In this document: positions 36,880-45,917 of the stretch, in pieces
Layout of the letters: each line of letters starts with the position of its first letter
Position numbering within the stretch: position 1 is the stretch's first letter
Origin: Frondihabitans sp. 762G35
Lineage (GTDB): Bacteria; Actinomycetota; Actinomycetes; Actinomycetales; Microbacteriaceae
Reading direction: 5' to 3'
Length of the DNA stretch: 64,000 nucleotides
NCBI RefSeq assembly: GCF_002074055.1
Contig: NZ_CP014619.1
Coordinates: 372,001-436,000 of the forward strand
Position numbers and translations under genes: made by a program
Notes under the pieces: generated by a model
Seen by the model: the letters and a program-made list of their open reading frames with translations, nothing else
Database searches by the model: none
Told to the model about the DNA's origin: nothing

Positions 36880-37155
36880 ATGTCCCTCCTCGCTCCCGTA
36901 CGAGCCCCTCTCCTCCCGGGTATCGTCCGACTGCTCTCCGTCGACCCGGTCGACGTCGTCGCCCGCGCCCGCGAGCGCGCCGTCGAAAATGGGGTCGCGC
37001 CCGTGGTCCTGTTCTTCGTCGCGGTCATCGTCCTCCTGGCGCTCGCCGCCGCGATGAGCGTCGCCGTCCTGATCTTCTGCTCGCAGAAGGGGATGAACTT
37101 CGAGTGGTACGCGAAGACCTCCCTCTTCGAGGTGCAGATCGCCTGCAAGCGCTGA
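36880..37155 (+). CDS. Small membrane peptide with C-terminal cysteine pair (candidate precursor)
   Basis: A 91-residue protein, not recognised. Residues 1-39 are moderately basic and amphipathic, residues 40-66 form one strongly hydrophobic helix, and the last 25 residues are a polar tail bounded by Cys 67 and Cys 89 and ending KR. The start (ATG 36880) has GAAAGGA at the right distance. It is first in a tightly coupled operon with a small membrane protein, an HEXXH membrane protease, and an ABC ATPase and permease. That arrangement resembles peptide toxin or pheromone systems in which a membrane protease frees a tail peptide and an ABC transporter exports it or confers immunity. The role is inference. 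Confidence 0.6.
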   Translation: MSLLAPVRAPLLPGIVRLLSVDPVDVVARARERAVENGVAPVVLFFVAVIVLLALAAAMSVAVLIFCSQKGMNFEWYAKTSLFEVQIACKR

Positions 37156-37158
37156 GCC

Positions 37159-37524
37159 GTGAGCGCTGCACACCTTCACCAAGGCCCACCCGGAGCGCGG
37201 CGGGCCCGACTCGTCCTCTGGGGTGTCGTCGGCCTGGTGGTCGGCGGCCTCGTCGGCGCCGTCCTCACGGCCTGCACGGCCGGCTTCGCCGTCTGGCGGA
37301 CGGCGACTACGGCCCTGCCGACCGTCATCGATCCGGTCATCGCCGTCGCCGTCCGCGACGGGGTGATCCGAGCGGAGTCGGGCGACGGGATCCTGTTCCC
37401 GTCGCTGCTCGCGGCCTGCGCCGGAGGGCTGCTCGCCGTCCTCGTGGCGGCCCGGCTCCGAGGCGCGAGGCGTCCGTCAGCCGACTCCGGGGCGGGCGCG
37501 TCGCGCGGGGAGGTCGGCGGGTGA
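37159..37524 (+). CDS. Small two-helix membrane protein of the cassette
   Basis: A 121-residue protein with two predicted helices (about residues 17-45 and 78-98) joined by a loop of about 30 residues (VWRTATTALPTVIDPVIAVA). No family is recognised. The GTG at 37159 is 3 bp after the stop of the candidate precursor, and its own stop overlaps the protease gene by 4 bp. It could be an immunity or accessory protein for the cassette (inference only). Confidence 0.6.
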   Translation: MSAAHLHQGPPGARRARLVLWGVVGLVVGGLVGAVLTACTAGFAVWRTATTALPTVIDPVIAVAVRDGVIRAESGDGILFPSLLAACAGGLLAVLVAARLRGARRPSADSGAGASRGEVGG

Positions 37525-38030
37525 TCGTCTGGCCCTTCCGCGTCGCCTGGGCGGCGACCTGGCGTGTCACGCTGGCACTGTCCGGCCTCCTGGCCGTCAC
37601 GGTCGTGCCCGTCGGCCTCCTGTTCGGGGCGCTCGGCGGTCGCGCCGCCGCCGGCCCCGTCCTCGCGTTCGCCGTCCTGCTGCCCGGGAGCGTCCTCGTC
37701 CACGAGTGGGCGCACGCGGCGTGCGCCTGGCGGTGGGCGGCGTGCCGAACCCGCCGAGAGGTGGTTCCGGTCGGCGGCTGGCGACGGGCGGGCGTCCGAC
37801 GCCCGCGCCTGCCCGTGCGGTTCGACGTCGCCACGACGGTCGCCGGTCCTCTTGCGGGAGCGGCGTCGGGGCTCCTGCTGTTCGCGGCCGTCCCCGGAGC
37901 GGGGTCGTCGGCGCTCCTGTGCGGGGCCCTGTGCCTCCCGTTCGCCGCGCACCTCCTGTCCCTCGCGCCGTCCGCCGCCGACGGGCGAGCCCTGCTCGCG
38001 GCCCTGGCTCCCGAGGGGAGCACCCCGTGA
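37521..38030 (+). CDS. HEXXH membrane metalloprotease, M50 (site-2 protease) like
   Basis: A 169-residue membrane protein. The zinc motif HEWAH occupies residues 61-65 at the end of a hydrophobic segment. Near the C-terminus, LAPSAADGRALL places an Asp (154) in the position of the third zinc ligand of M50 proteases (PxxxxDG). Members cut substrates inside or beside the membrane. It is shorter than typical RseP or SpoIVFB proteins and lacks a PDZ domain. It overlaps both neighbours by GTGA, implying co-production with the small peptide and the ABC pair. I infer that it processes the 91-residue peptide. Confidence 0.65.
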   Translation: MIVWPFRVAWAATWRVTLALSGLLAVTVVPVGLLFGALGGRAAAGPVLAFAVLLPGSVLVHEWAHAACAWRWAACRTRREVVPVGGWRRAGVRRPRLPVRFDVATTVAGPLAGAASGLLLFAAVPGAGSSALLCGALCLPFAAHLLSLAPSAADGRALLAALAPEGSTP

Positions 38031-38812
38031 GCGACGGTCTCGTCGTCGCCGATCTCACCGTCGGCTACCGGCGTCGCGCGCCCGTCCTCCGCGGGGTCGG
38101 GTTCGAGGCGCCCCGGGGCCGGATCACGGCGCTGATCGGGGCGAACGGCTCCGGCAAGTCGACCCTGCTGCACTCGCTCCTCGGGCTGGTTCCCCGCTCG
38201 TCGGGTTCTGTGGAGCTCGACGGCGTCCCGCTCGTCGATCAGCAGCGCTGGGCGGTCGGCTTCTGCGCCGACGACCTCCCGCTTCCGGAGCTCCTGACGG
38301 GGGCCGAGTTCGTCCGCCTGATGACGTCCCTCCGGGGAGTCCACGTCGACGCCGCGCGACTGGCCGCGCTCTTCTCCGCTCTCAACATGCGCGGCGCCGA
38401 GCGCCGACTGCTGAAGGAGTACAGCCACGGCATGAAGCGCAAGGCGCAGCTCCTCGCGAACGTCCTCCACGGGCCGGAGCTCCTCGTCCTCGACGAGCCG
38501 TTCCGCGGACTCGACCCGGAGTCGCACGCCCTCGTGCTCGGCCTGCTCGACGGCTACGTCGAGACCGGGCGCGTCGTCCTGCTGTCGACGCACGACCTCC
38601 GGCTGGCCTCGACCCTGTGCCGAGGCGCCGTCATCGTCGAGGGCGGTGCGACGCGCTCGCTCGAGCTCGACCCGGGGGAGTCGCTCGGCGACGCCGTCGG
38701 CTCGGAGGCGGCGCTCGCCGCGAGCGATCGCGCCAGGCGGTTCTTCGAACTGCTCGATCCGGGCGGGTTCCGCGATCTCCCCGGGGCGAGCGACGCGGCG
38801 GTGCCGGGGTGA
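38027..38812 (+). CDS. ABC transporter ATP-binding protein of the cassette
   Basis: A 261-residue ATPase. Walker A is GANGSGKST (38-46), Walker B LLVLDEPFRGLDP, and the switch histidine lies in LLSTHD. The signature is YSHGMKRK, the variant common in ABC-2-type exporters and antibiotic or bacteriocin immunity transporters, rather than LSGGQ. The GTG at 38027 overlaps the protease stop, and its own stop overlaps the permease start, so the pair forms one exporter. It ends with a short alanine-rich tail. Confidence 0.85.
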   Translation: MSDGLVVADLTVGYRRRAPVLRGVGFEAPRGRITALIGANGSGKSTLLHSLLGLVPRSSGSVELDGVPLVDQQRWAVGFCADDLPLPELLTGAEFVRLMTSLRGVHVDAARLAALFSALNMRGAERRLLKEYSHGMKRKAQLLANVLHGPELLVLDEPFRGLDPESHALVLGLLDGYVETGRVVLLSTHDLRLASTLCRGAVIVEGGATRSLELDPGESLGDAVGSEAALAASDRARRFFELLDPGGFRDLPGASDAAVPG

Positions 38813-40263
38813 CGCCGGGTCTCGTGGAGCGGCCCCTGATCGGCGCCCACCTGCGGTCGAGCGTCAACCACCTCGGCGATCATCTGGGCGGGCGCAGGAG
38901 CCTCGGGGTCGCCGCCGCGAGCATCCTGCTGGCCCTCGCGGGCTACGGTGCGTTCACGTTCGTGTCGCTCGACCGCCTCCTCGGGCCGGTCCTCGACGAC
39001 CCCGCCGCGGCGGGCCGCATCGTGGCGATGCTGCCCGTGCTGCTGGCCGTGCCGGCCTTCGCCGTCAGCCTCGTCGTCGCGATGGTCATGCCGGTGTCGT
39101 CGCCGCTCGCGCTCCACGCCCGGATCGTCGGGGTGTCACGCTGGCGCTGCGGGGCGGCGGAGTTCCTCCCGTTCGCCGTCGTCACCGCGGGCCTCGGCGC
39201 CCTGTCGCAGGCGGGGTCGATCGCGTACCTGGCAGTGCTGTCCCCGGTTCCTGTCCTCGCCGCTCTCGGCCTCGGGTTCCTCGACGCGGCGTTCGCGCTG
39301 CTCTGCCCCGTCGGCGTGCTCGTCGTGCAGCGGATCGCGTCGCTCGCCCGGCTCCCGGGCTACGAGAGTCGATGGTTCGCGATGATCGCGGCGACGGCCG
39401 TGGCCGGGGCCGCGCTCGTCGATCTGGTGCGCTGGGCCGGCGATCCCTCCCCTGGGGCCGCCGCGTCGTCCGTCCTCGGACGCACGGCGGTCCTCTGGGG
39501 CGGCGGGGCTCCCGACGGCCCGCTCGCCGTCGGCGGACTGGCTCTCGTCGCTCTCGCCCTGGTGATCGTCGGGTCGGCGCTCGCCGCGGCGGATCCCGCC
39601 GGCGGCTACCTCGCGGGCGGGCGGCCCGTCCTCCGTCTCCCGGCGCTCCGGGGGCGTGCGGCACAGGTCGTCGCGACGGAGGTCGCGCAGTGGCTGCGCG
39701 ACCCCACGGCCCGCGTCTCGCTGGCCTGCACCGTCGTGGGCGACGCGGCGCTCGTGGTCGGTGTCCGGGGTGGCGTCGTCGATCCGGGGATCGGGCTGAC
39801 CGTGCTCGTGCTGCTTTCCGCGAGCGGTGCCGAGCTGGTGGTGGGGCGGACGAACCCCGTCACGTGGCTGCATCTCGTGGCGGGGCGGAGCGCCCCGGGC
39901 ATCCTGCTCGCGAGGCTCGCGCCGGTCGTCGTCGTGATGCTCGGAACGCTCGCCGTCGCGGCCACGGCGTCGGGAGCCGCGGCCGGCAGCGGGCTCCTCC
40001 TCGGCGAGGCGGTCGCTCTCGGCGCGGGCGTCCTCAGCGTGGCCGCCCTCGCCGGTGCCCTGGTGCCGTTCGACCCGCGGGCCCCGCTCGCGATGGTCGG
40101 CACGACCGTCGTCGCGTTCGTCCTCGAGATCGCGCTGCTCGTCGTCGAGACGGCCGTCCTGCGTCTCACAGGGCCGTCGCTCACGCTGGCGAACCTGGCG
40201 GTCGCCGCCGTGTCCGTCCCCGTCCTGTGCGCCCTCCATGGCCGCTCCGGCAGGCGGCTGTGA
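38809..40263 (+). CDS. ABC-type membrane permease of the cassette
   Basis: A 484-residue very hydrophobic protein with about twelve predicted membrane helices and no ATPase domain. No sequence family is evident beyond general ABC-2-like permease character. A charged cytoplasmic stretch (ALRGRAAQVVATEVAQWLRDPTARV) splits it into two halves, which suggests an internally duplicated permease. The GTG at 38809 lies in the ATPase stop. As partner of the ATPase, it would move the cassette peptide out of the cell or protect against it (inference). Confidence 0.78.
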   Translation: MTPGLVERPLIGAHLRSSVNHLGDHLGGRRSLGVAAASILLALAGYGAFTFVSLDRLLGPVLDDPAAAGRIVAMLPVLLAVPAFAVSLVVAMVMPVSSPLALHARIVGVSRWRCGAAEFLPFAVVTAGLGALSQAGSIAYLAVLSPVPVLAALGLGFLDAAFALLCPVGVLVVQRIASLARLPGYESRWFAMIAATAVAGAALVDLVRWAGDPSPGAAASSVLGRTAVLWGGGAPDGPLAVGGLALVALALVIVGSALAAADPAGGYLAGGRPVLRLPALRGRAAQVVATEVAQWLRDPTARVSLACTVVGDAALVVGVRGGVVDPGIGLTVLVLLSASGAELVVGRTNPVTWLHLVAGRSAPGILLARLAPVVVVMLGTLAVAATASGAAAGSGLLLGEAVALGAGVLSVAALAGALVPFDPRAPLAMVGTTVVAFVLEIALLVVETAVLRLTGPSLTLANLAVAAVSVPVLCALHGRSGRRL

Positions 40264-40302
40264 CTCGAGGTCACGGGGCTTCCGCGGGGTCGTCGCCCTT
40301 GT

Positions 40303-40392
40303 TATGCTCGACGGGTCGCGACTGGCGTTCGGGTGGTCAACCACCGGGGAGCGACTTGCACGGTTGGTGGCCGTACGCCTGGGCCACCGCTG
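40303..40392 (+). ncRNA. ZTP (pfl) riboswitch ahead of glyA-folD
   Basis: The leader carries the ZTP/ZMP motif. GGGTCGCGACTGGCG at 40313-40327 is followed by the hairpin GGTGGTCAACCACC (40332-40345) and GGGGAGCGA closing the first domain. After a variable linker, CCGTACGCCTGGGCCACC (40371-40388) gives the conserved GCCTGGG pseudoknot element. A likely -10 (TATGCT) lies at 40303-40308. ZTP accumulates when 10-formyl-THF is short, and the RNA turns on one-carbon genes such as glyA and folD, which is exactly what follows (established for this class). Confidence 0.88.
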
Positions 40393-40466
40393 CTCACGAT
40401 CCGCGCCGGTTTTCCCAAGACCAGTGCTGTCGTCGAGATCCGCCCGTGTAATCGAGGAGTCGTTCC

Positions 40467-41756
40467 ATGACCATTGCCGACCAGTCCACCGATCGTCTTC
40501 CCACGACGTTCAACCAGCCCCTCGAGGTCGTCGACCCCGAGATCGCCGAGGTCCTGCGCCAGGAGCTCGGTCGTCAGCGCGACTACCTCGAGATGATCGC
40601 CAGCGAGAACTTCGTTCCGCGCGCCATCCTCGAGTCGCAGGGCTCCGTGCTCACCAACAAGTACGCCGAGGGCTACCCGGGTCGCCGCTACTACGGCGGC
40701 TGCGAGTACGTCGACGTCGCCGAGAACCTCGCCATCGAGCGCGCCAAGTCGCTGTTCGGCGCCGACTTCGCGAACGTCCAGCCGCACTCGGGCGCGCAGG
40801 CCAACGCCGCCGTCCTCTCGGCGATCGCCACGCCCGGCGACACCATCCTCGGCCTCGAGCTGTCGCACGGCGGTCACCTGACCCACGGCATGAAGCTCAA
40901 CTTCTCCGGCAAGCTCTACAACGCGGTCGCCTACGAGGTCGACCCGAAGACCTACCTGATCGACATGGAGGTCGTCCGCCAGCAGGCGCTCGCCCACAAG
41001 CCGAAGGTCATCATCGCCGGCTGGTCGGCCTACCCGCGCCAGCTCGACTTCGCGGCCTTCCGCGCGATCGCCGACGAGGTCGGCGCGTACCTCTGGGTCG
41101 ACATGGCCCACTTCGCCGGTCTCGTGGCCGCGGGCCTCCACCCGTCGCCCGTGCCGCACGCCCACGTCGTCTCCTCGACCGTCCACAAGACCCTCGCCGG
41201 TCCGCGGTCGGGCGTCATCCTCTCCAACCACGAGCCCCTCTTCAAGAAGCTCAACTCCGCCGTCTTCCCGGGCCAGCAGGGCGGACCGCTGATGCACGTC
41301 ATCGCCGCCAAGGCCACGGCGTTCAAGCTCGCGGCCGAGCCCGAGTTCAAGGACCGCCAGGAGCGCACGATCCGCGGAGCCCAGATCCTGGCCGCCCGCC
41401 TCGTCGCCCCCGACGCGAAGGCTGCGGGCATCGACGTCCTCACCGGCGGTACCGACGTGCACCTCGTCCTGGTCGACCTCCGCACGAGCGAGGTCGACGG
41501 CAAGCAGGCGGAGAACCTCCTGCACGAGGTCGGCATCACGGTCAACCGCAACTCCGTGCCGTGGGATCCCCGTCCGCCGATGGTCACCTCCGGTGTCCGC
41601 ATCGGGACGCCGGCCCTCGCGACGCGCGGCTTCGGCGACGTCGAGTTCACCGAGGTGGCTGACATCATCGCCGCCACGCTCATGCCGAACCCCGACATCG
41701 AGGCCCTGGCTGCGCGCGTCAAGTCGCTCACCGAGGCTTTCCCGCTCTACGCGTGA
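40467..41756 (+). CDS. glyA: Serine hydroxymethyltransferase
   Basis: A 429-residue PLP enzyme. It interconverts serine and glycine while loading one-carbon units onto tetrahydrofolate. Blocks: MIASENFVP near the N-terminus, [28 protein letters not shown] with the PLP-pairing Asp, and the PLP lysine in [14 protein letters not shown] (about residue 241). The ATG at 40467 follows a weak GAGGAG. It is controlled by the ZTP riboswitch and overlaps folD by 4 bp if folD starts at its GTG. Confidence 0.97.
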   Translation: MTIADQSTDRLPTTFNQPLEVVDPEIAEVLRQELGRQRDYLEMIASENFVPRAILESQGSVLTNKYAEGYPGRRYYGGCEYVDVAENLAIERAKSLFGADFANVQPHSGAQANAAVLSAIATPGDTILGLELSHGGHLTHGMKLNFSGKLYNAVAYEVDPKTYLIDMEVVRQQALAHKPKVIIAGWSAYPRQLDFAAFRAIADEVGAYLWVDMAHFAGLVAAGLHPSPVPHAHVVSSTVHKTLAGPRSGVILSNHEPLFKKLNSAVFPGQQGGPLMHVIAAKATAFKLAAEPEFKDRQERTIRGAQILAARLVAPDAKAAGIDVLTGGTDVHLVLVDLRTSEVDGKQAENLLHEVGITVNRNSVPWDPRPPMVTSGVRIGTPALATRGFGDVEFTEVADIIAATLMPNPDIEALAARVKSLTEAFPLYA

Positions 41757-42694
41757 GCGCGATGGTCGTGACCGACGAACTGCCTCGGGATCGATTCGTC
41801 GCCGATGACCCGGAGAGCGCCGTCCGCATCGACGGCACCGCCCTCGCCGCTCGGGTGAAGGCCGACCTGCGGGTCCGCGTCGACGCCCTCAAGGCGCGCG
41901 GCGTGCACCCCGGGCTCGGGACGATCCTGGTCGGCGCCAACCCCGGCTCGCTCTCCTACGTGGCGGGCAAGCACCGGGACTGCGCCGAGGTCGGCATCGA
42001 GTCGATCCGCATCGACCTCCCCGACACGGCCTCCGAGGCCGACATCCGCGGGGCGATCCTGACGATGAACGACGACGACCGGGTGACGGCGTTCATCATC
42101 CAGCTTCCGCTCCCCGACGGCATCGACCCGACGGCGATGCTCGAGCTGATGGATCCCCACAAAGACGCCGACGGACTCCACCCGGTCAACCTGGGCGAGC
42201 TCGTGCTGGCCGTCCCGGGCGGCAAGGGCTCCATCGACACGCCGCTGCCGTGCACCCCGCGCGGCATCGTGCAGATGCTCCAGGCGTACGACATCCCGAT
42301 CCGGGGGCGTCACGTGACGATCATCGGGCAGGGGCTCACCGTGGGGCGTCCGCTGGGGCTCCTGCTGACCCGCCTCGAGGCGACGGCCACGCTGACCCAT
42401 TCGCGCACGGTCGACGTCGCCGCCGAGGTGCGGCGGGCCGACATCGTGGTCGCGGCGGCCGGTGTCGCCGGCCTCGTCAAGGCCGACTGGGTCCGCCCAG
42501 GAGCCGCGGTGATCGACGTCGGCATCACGCGCGTCCTGAACGAGGAGACCGGTCGCTACCGCCTCCGCGGCGACGTCGACCCGGAGGTGGCCGCGGTCGC
42601 CGGTTACCTGTCGCCGGTCCCCGGCGGCGTCGGGCCGATGACCCGCGCCATGCTGCTCGCCAACGTGGTGGAGGCGGCGGAGCGCGCCTCCTGA
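41753..42694 (+). CDS. folD: Methylenetetrahydrofolate dehydrogenase/cyclohydrolase
   Basis: A 313-residue bifunctional FolD. It oxidises 5,10-methylene-THF and hydrolyses the product to 10-formyl-THF. The catalytic lysine is in [13 protein letters not shown]; further blocks are [39 protein letters not shown] and PGGVGPMT. The GTG at 41753 overlaps the glyA stop, but the protein has an N-terminal extension of about 20 residues over typical FolD, so the ATG at 41762 is an alternative. Same riboswitch-controlled transcript as glyA. Confidence 0.95.
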   Translation: MSAMVVTDELPRDRFVADDPESAVRIDGTALAARVKADLRVRVDALKARGVHPGLGTILVGANPGSLSYVAGKHRDCAEVGIESIRIDLPDTASEADIRGAILTMNDDDRVTAFIIQLPLPDGIDPTAMLELMDPHKDADGLHPVNLGELVLAVPGGKGSIDTPLPCTPRGIVQMLQAYDIPIRGRHVTIIGQGLTVGRPLGLLLTRLEATATLTHSRTVDVAAEVRRADIVVAAAGVAGLVKADWVRPGAAVIDVGITRVLNEETGRYRLRGDVDPEVAAVAGYLSPVPGGVGPMTRAMLLANVVEAAERAS

Positions 42695-42698
42695 CCGG

Positions 42699-43847
42699 CT
42701 ACGCCGTGCGGCGGGCGCCCTCGGCGGCGTGCACCACGAAGAGCGTCGGCGCGGTGAAGCCGGCGTCGGCGAACGCCCTGACGACGGCCGCGGAGACGGC
42801 CTCGCGGAGGTCGGTCGGCACGAGCGCGATGGCCGCGCCGCCGAAGCCGCCGCCGGTCATCCGGGCTCCGACGGCCCCGGTGGCCTGAGCCGTCGCGACG
42901 GCCAGGTCGAGTTCCGGCACGGAGATCTCGAAGTCGTCGCGCATCGAGACGTGCGAGGCGTCGAGGAGCGAGCCGATGGCTCCGGGCCCCTCGAGCCGCA
43001 GGGTCCGCACGGTGTCGAGGACGCGCTGGTTCTCGGTCACGACGTGGCGCACCCGGCGGAACGTCTCGTCGTCGAGCACCTCGGCGGCTCGGGGGAGGTC
43101 GTCGACACCGAGGTCGCGCAGGGACGAGACGCCGAGCGCCTCGGCGCCCCGCTCGCAGGAGGCGCGGCGGGCCACGTACCCGCCGGTCGCGTGCGCGTGC
43201 TCGACGTGCGTGTCGATCACGAGGAGTTCCAGCCCGGCGGCGGCGAACCCGAGATCGATGACCTCGGCGTCGAGGCTCCGGCAGTCGAGGAAGACGGCGG
43301 AGTCGACCCGGCCGAGGAGGGACGCCGACTGATCCATGATGCCGGTCGGGGCGCCCACGGCGTCGTTCTCGGAGCGCTGCCCGATCTTGGCCAGGGCGGG
43401 GCCGTCGAGGCCCAGTTCCCAGAGGTCGTTCATCGCGACGGCGACGGAGCACTCGAGCGCGGCCGACGACGAGAGGCCGGCCCCGACGGGGACGTCCGAC
43501 TCGACGAAGACGTCGAGGCCGAAAGCCCCGGAGAGGTCGCTCGCGGGGACGCCCCGTGCGCCCTCGCCCAGCGCCCAGGCGATACCGTGCACGTAGGCCG
43601 ACCAGCCTGCGAGGGCGGCCGGATCGAGCGCGTCGAGCGACGCCTCCTGCACGCCGTCCTCGAAGGAGGAGGCGACCCGGAGGAGCCGGTCGCTCCGGCG
43701 CCCCACCGTCACGGTGGTCTGGCGGTCGATGGCGAGCGGCAGCACGAACCCGTCGTTGTAGTCGGTGTGCTCGCCGATCAGGTTGACGCGGCCGGGAGCG
43801 GCCCAGCGGCCCACGACGTCGGTGTCGAAGATGTCGGTGAATGTCAT
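42699..43847 (-). CDS. galK: Galactokinase
   Basis: A 382-residue GHMP kinase that phosphorylates galactose at C1. The galactokinase signature GRVNLIGEHTDYNDG lies near residues 19-33, the ATP loop VGAGLSSSAALE near 125, and the third motif GARMTGGGFGGAAI near the C-terminus. The ATG at 43847 overlaps the galT stop (ATGA). It is the second gene of the minus-strand galT-galK operon and converges with folD across only 4 bp. Confidence 0.95.
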   Translation of the reverse strand: MTFTDIFDTDVVGRWAAPGRVNLIGEHTDYNDGFVLPLAIDRQTTVTVGRRSDRLLRVASSFEDGVQEASLDALDPAALAGWSAYVHGIAWALGEGARGVPASDLSGAFGLDVFVESDVPVGAGLSSSAALECSVAVAMNDLWELGLDGPALAKIGQRSENDAVGAPTGIMDQSASLLGRVDSAVFLDCRSLDAEVIDLGFAAAGLELLVIDTHVEHAHATGGYVARRASCERGAEALGVSSLRDLGVDDLPRAAEVLDDETFRRVRHVVTENQRVLDTVRTLRLEGPGAIGSLLDASHVSMRDDFEISVPELDLAVATAQATGAVGARMTGGGFGGAAIALVPTDLREAVSAAVVRAFADAGFTAPTLFVVHAAEGARRTA

Positions 43848-44986
43848 GCGCGGTCGATGGCCTCTCGGATCAGGGCGGCGGAGGTCTCGGGGACGAGGTC
43901 GCCGATCCAGGCTCCCATCGCCGCCTCGGACCCCGCCAGGTACTTGAGCTTCGTCGCCGCGCGCCGCGGCGAGGTGATCTGCAGCATGAGCCGCACGGTG
44001 TCGCGCCCGGTGCCCACCGGGGCCTGGTGCCATGCGGCGATGTAGGGCGTGGGGTCGTCGTAGAGGGCGTCGACGCCGCGCAGGAGCCGCCGGTACAGCA
44101 CCGCGAGCTCGTCGCGCTCCTCGGTGGTCAGCCCCGCGAAGTCCGCGACGTGACGGTGCGGCAGCAGGTGGATCTCGACCGGCCAGCGCGCGGCGAACGG
44201 GACGAACGCCGTGAAGTGCTCCCCGGCGAGGACGACGCGCGGGCCGTTCCGCTCGCTGTCGAGGACGTCGGCGAAGAGCGTGGGGCCGTACTGCTCGATG
44301 CTCGTGAGGAGGCGGGCGGTGCGCGGCGTGACGTAGGGGTAGGCGTAGATCTGACCGTGCGGGTGGTGGAGCGTCACCCCGATCGCCTCGCCGCGGTTCT
44401 CGAACGGGAACACCTGCTGGATGCCCGGCAGAGCGCTCAGCGCCGCGGTGCGGTCGGCCCACGCCTCGACGACGGTGCGCGCGCGGGTCTCGCTGAGGCT
44501 CGCGAACGAGCCGAAGGTCTCCGGGCTGAAGCAGACGACCTCGCAGCGGCCGACGGAGGTCCGGGTCCGGCCGAGACCGATCGAGGCCAGATCGGCGAGA
44601 TCGTGCGGCGCGTTCGGCGCCTCGGGCGGCAGGAGCGGGCCGAAGGAGGGGGAGCGGTTCTCGAACACGGCCACGTCGTAGACGTCGGGGATCTCCGACG
44701 GATTCGTGGCGCTCGCCGGAGCCAGCGGATCGAACTCCGCCGGCGGCAGGAACGCGCGGTTCTGCCGCGAGGCCGCGATCGAGACCCACTCGCCGGTGAG
44801 GACGTCCTGCCGCATCGTCGCCGTCTCCGGCCGCGGGTCGAGGGGACGCTCGTCGGGCTTCCGCTCGGGGGAGAGCGACGTGCCGGGATCGTCGAAGTAG
44901 ATCAGGTCGCGGCCGTCGGCCAGCAGGGTCGATCGCTTGACGACACCGGACGACAGCTCGACGGCTTCGGTCGGTGAACCGCTCAT
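43844..44986 (-). CDS. galT: Galactose-1-phosphate uridylyltransferase
   Basis: A 380-residue GalT of the HIT superfamily. It transfers UMP from UDP-glucose to galactose 1-phosphate in the Leloir pathway. The catalytic motif HPHGQIYAYP is intact. The N-terminal part carries RQDVLTGEWVSIAASRQNRAF and the C-terminal part LPHRHVADFA with metal-binding histidines. The ATG at 44986 follows GAGGAGGG. It is divergent from the DeoR-type regulator, with the operator-like repeats between them. Confidence 0.95.
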   Translation of the reverse strand: MSGSPTEAVELSSGVVKRSTLLADGRDLIYFDDPGTSLSPERKPDERPLDPRPETATMRQDVLTGEWVSIAASRQNRAFLPPAEFDPLAPASATNPSEIPDVYDVAVFENRSPSFGPLLPPEAPNAPHDLADLASIGLGRTRTSVGRCEVVCFSPETFGSFASLSETRARTVVEAWADRTAALSALPGIQQVFPFENRGEAIGVTLHHPHGQIYAYPYVTPRTARLLTSIEQYGPTLFADVLDSERNGPRVVLAGEHFTAFVPFAARWPVEIHLLPHRHVADFAGLTTEERDELAVLYRRLLRGVDALYDDPTPYIAAWHQAPVGTGRDTVRLMLQITSPRRAATKLKYLAGSEAAMGAWIGDLVPETSAALIREAIDRA

Positions 44987-45024
44987 GGTCCCTCCTCGGG
45001 TTCGCGCGCCCGACTTGGGATTGC

Positions 45025-45048
45025 GAAAGCAAATGAAAGTATACGAAA
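45025..45048. promoter_or_regulatory. Three GAAA direct repeats at 10-bp spacing (DeoR-type operator)
   Basis: GAAA begins at 45025, 45035 and 45045, exactly one helical turn apart (GCGAAAGC, ATGAAAGT, ACGAAACT). Direct repeats of this type on one face of the helix are usual for DeoR-family repressors. The site lies between galT and the DeoR gene, so it could control both directions. Site assignment is inference. Confidence 0.55.
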
Positions 45049-45056
45049 CTGGGGGC

Positions 45057-45917
45057 GTGGCTACCAGTCGTGACGAGCATCCTGCGGTCAAGCCGCCGGC
45101 CTTCGTCGTGTCGGCCCGCCGCCGCGACCAGATCGCCGGCGTCGTCGAGGCGCACGGCTTCGCGCGGACCATCGATCTCGCCCGCGAGTTCGGCACGTCC
45201 GAGGTGACGATCCGAAGCGACTTCGACGCGCTCGCGGCCACCGGCCGGGTGGTGCGGGTGCACGGCGGCGCGATGTCCTCCGAGCAGTCGCCCGTCGAGC
45301 GCCCGTTCGAGGAGGAGTCCACGGTGCGCGCCGACGCCAAGCGCGCCATCGGTGTCCGCGCGGCCTCGATGGTCCGCTCCGGGCAGTGCGTCGTCCTCGA
45401 CGTCGGCACGACGAGCGCGCAGATCGCCGTCGCCCTGCTCGAGCGCACCGACCTGGTCGACGTGACGATCGTCACCAACGGCCTCACGATCGCCCTCGCC
45501 CTGGAGAGGGCCGTCCCGCGGTTCACCGTCATCGTGACCGGGGGCACCCTCCGCCCGCTGCAGCACTCGCTGGTCAACCCGCTCGCGACGAGCGTCCTCG
45601 ACGGCATCACCGCCGACCTCGCCTTCATCGGCTGCACCGGGGTCGACGTCGACCGCGGCGTCACGAACGTCAACCTCCCCGAGACCGAGGTGAAGCGGGT
45701 CCTCGCCCGGACGGCCCGCCGCTCGTTCATCGTCGCGGATGGCGGCAAGATGGGAGAGGCGCACCTCGGCGTGATCGCACCGCTCGACTTCTTCAGCGGA
45801 CTCGTCACCGCCGGCGCCTCGGCCGCGAGGGTCGACGCCCTCCGGGCTGCGGGCCTCGTCGTGATCGAGGCGGACGCGCAGGATGCCCAGCCGACGACCG
45901 AGGAGACCCCCGCGTGA
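45057..45917 (+). CDS. DeoR family transcriptional regulator of galactose genes
   Basis: A 286-residue DeoR-type repressor. The N-terminal winged helix reads ARRRDQIAGVVEAHGFAR, then SEVTIRSDFDAL. The C-terminal sugar-phosphate-sensing domain has LDVGTTSAQIA and IVTNGLTIALAL. It sits between galT-galK and an aldose epimerase, so galactose metabolism is the likely target and a phosphorylated sugar the inducer. The GTG at 45057 was chosen because it lies just after the operator repeats; the frame is open upstream through them. Confidence 0.85.
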   Translation: MATSRDEHPAVKPPAFVVSARRRDQIAGVVEAHGFARTIDLAREFGTSEVTIRSDFDALAATGRVVRVHGGAMSSEQSPVERPFEEESTVRADAKRAIGVRAASMVRSGQCVVLDVGTTSAQIAVALLERTDLVDVTIVTNGLTIALALERAVPRFTVIVTGGTLRPLQHSLVNPLATSVLDGITADLAFIGCTGVDVDRGVTNVNLPETEVKRVLARTARRSFIVADGGKMGEAHLGVIAPLDFFSGLVTAGASAARVDALRAAGLVVIEADAQDAQPTTEETPA

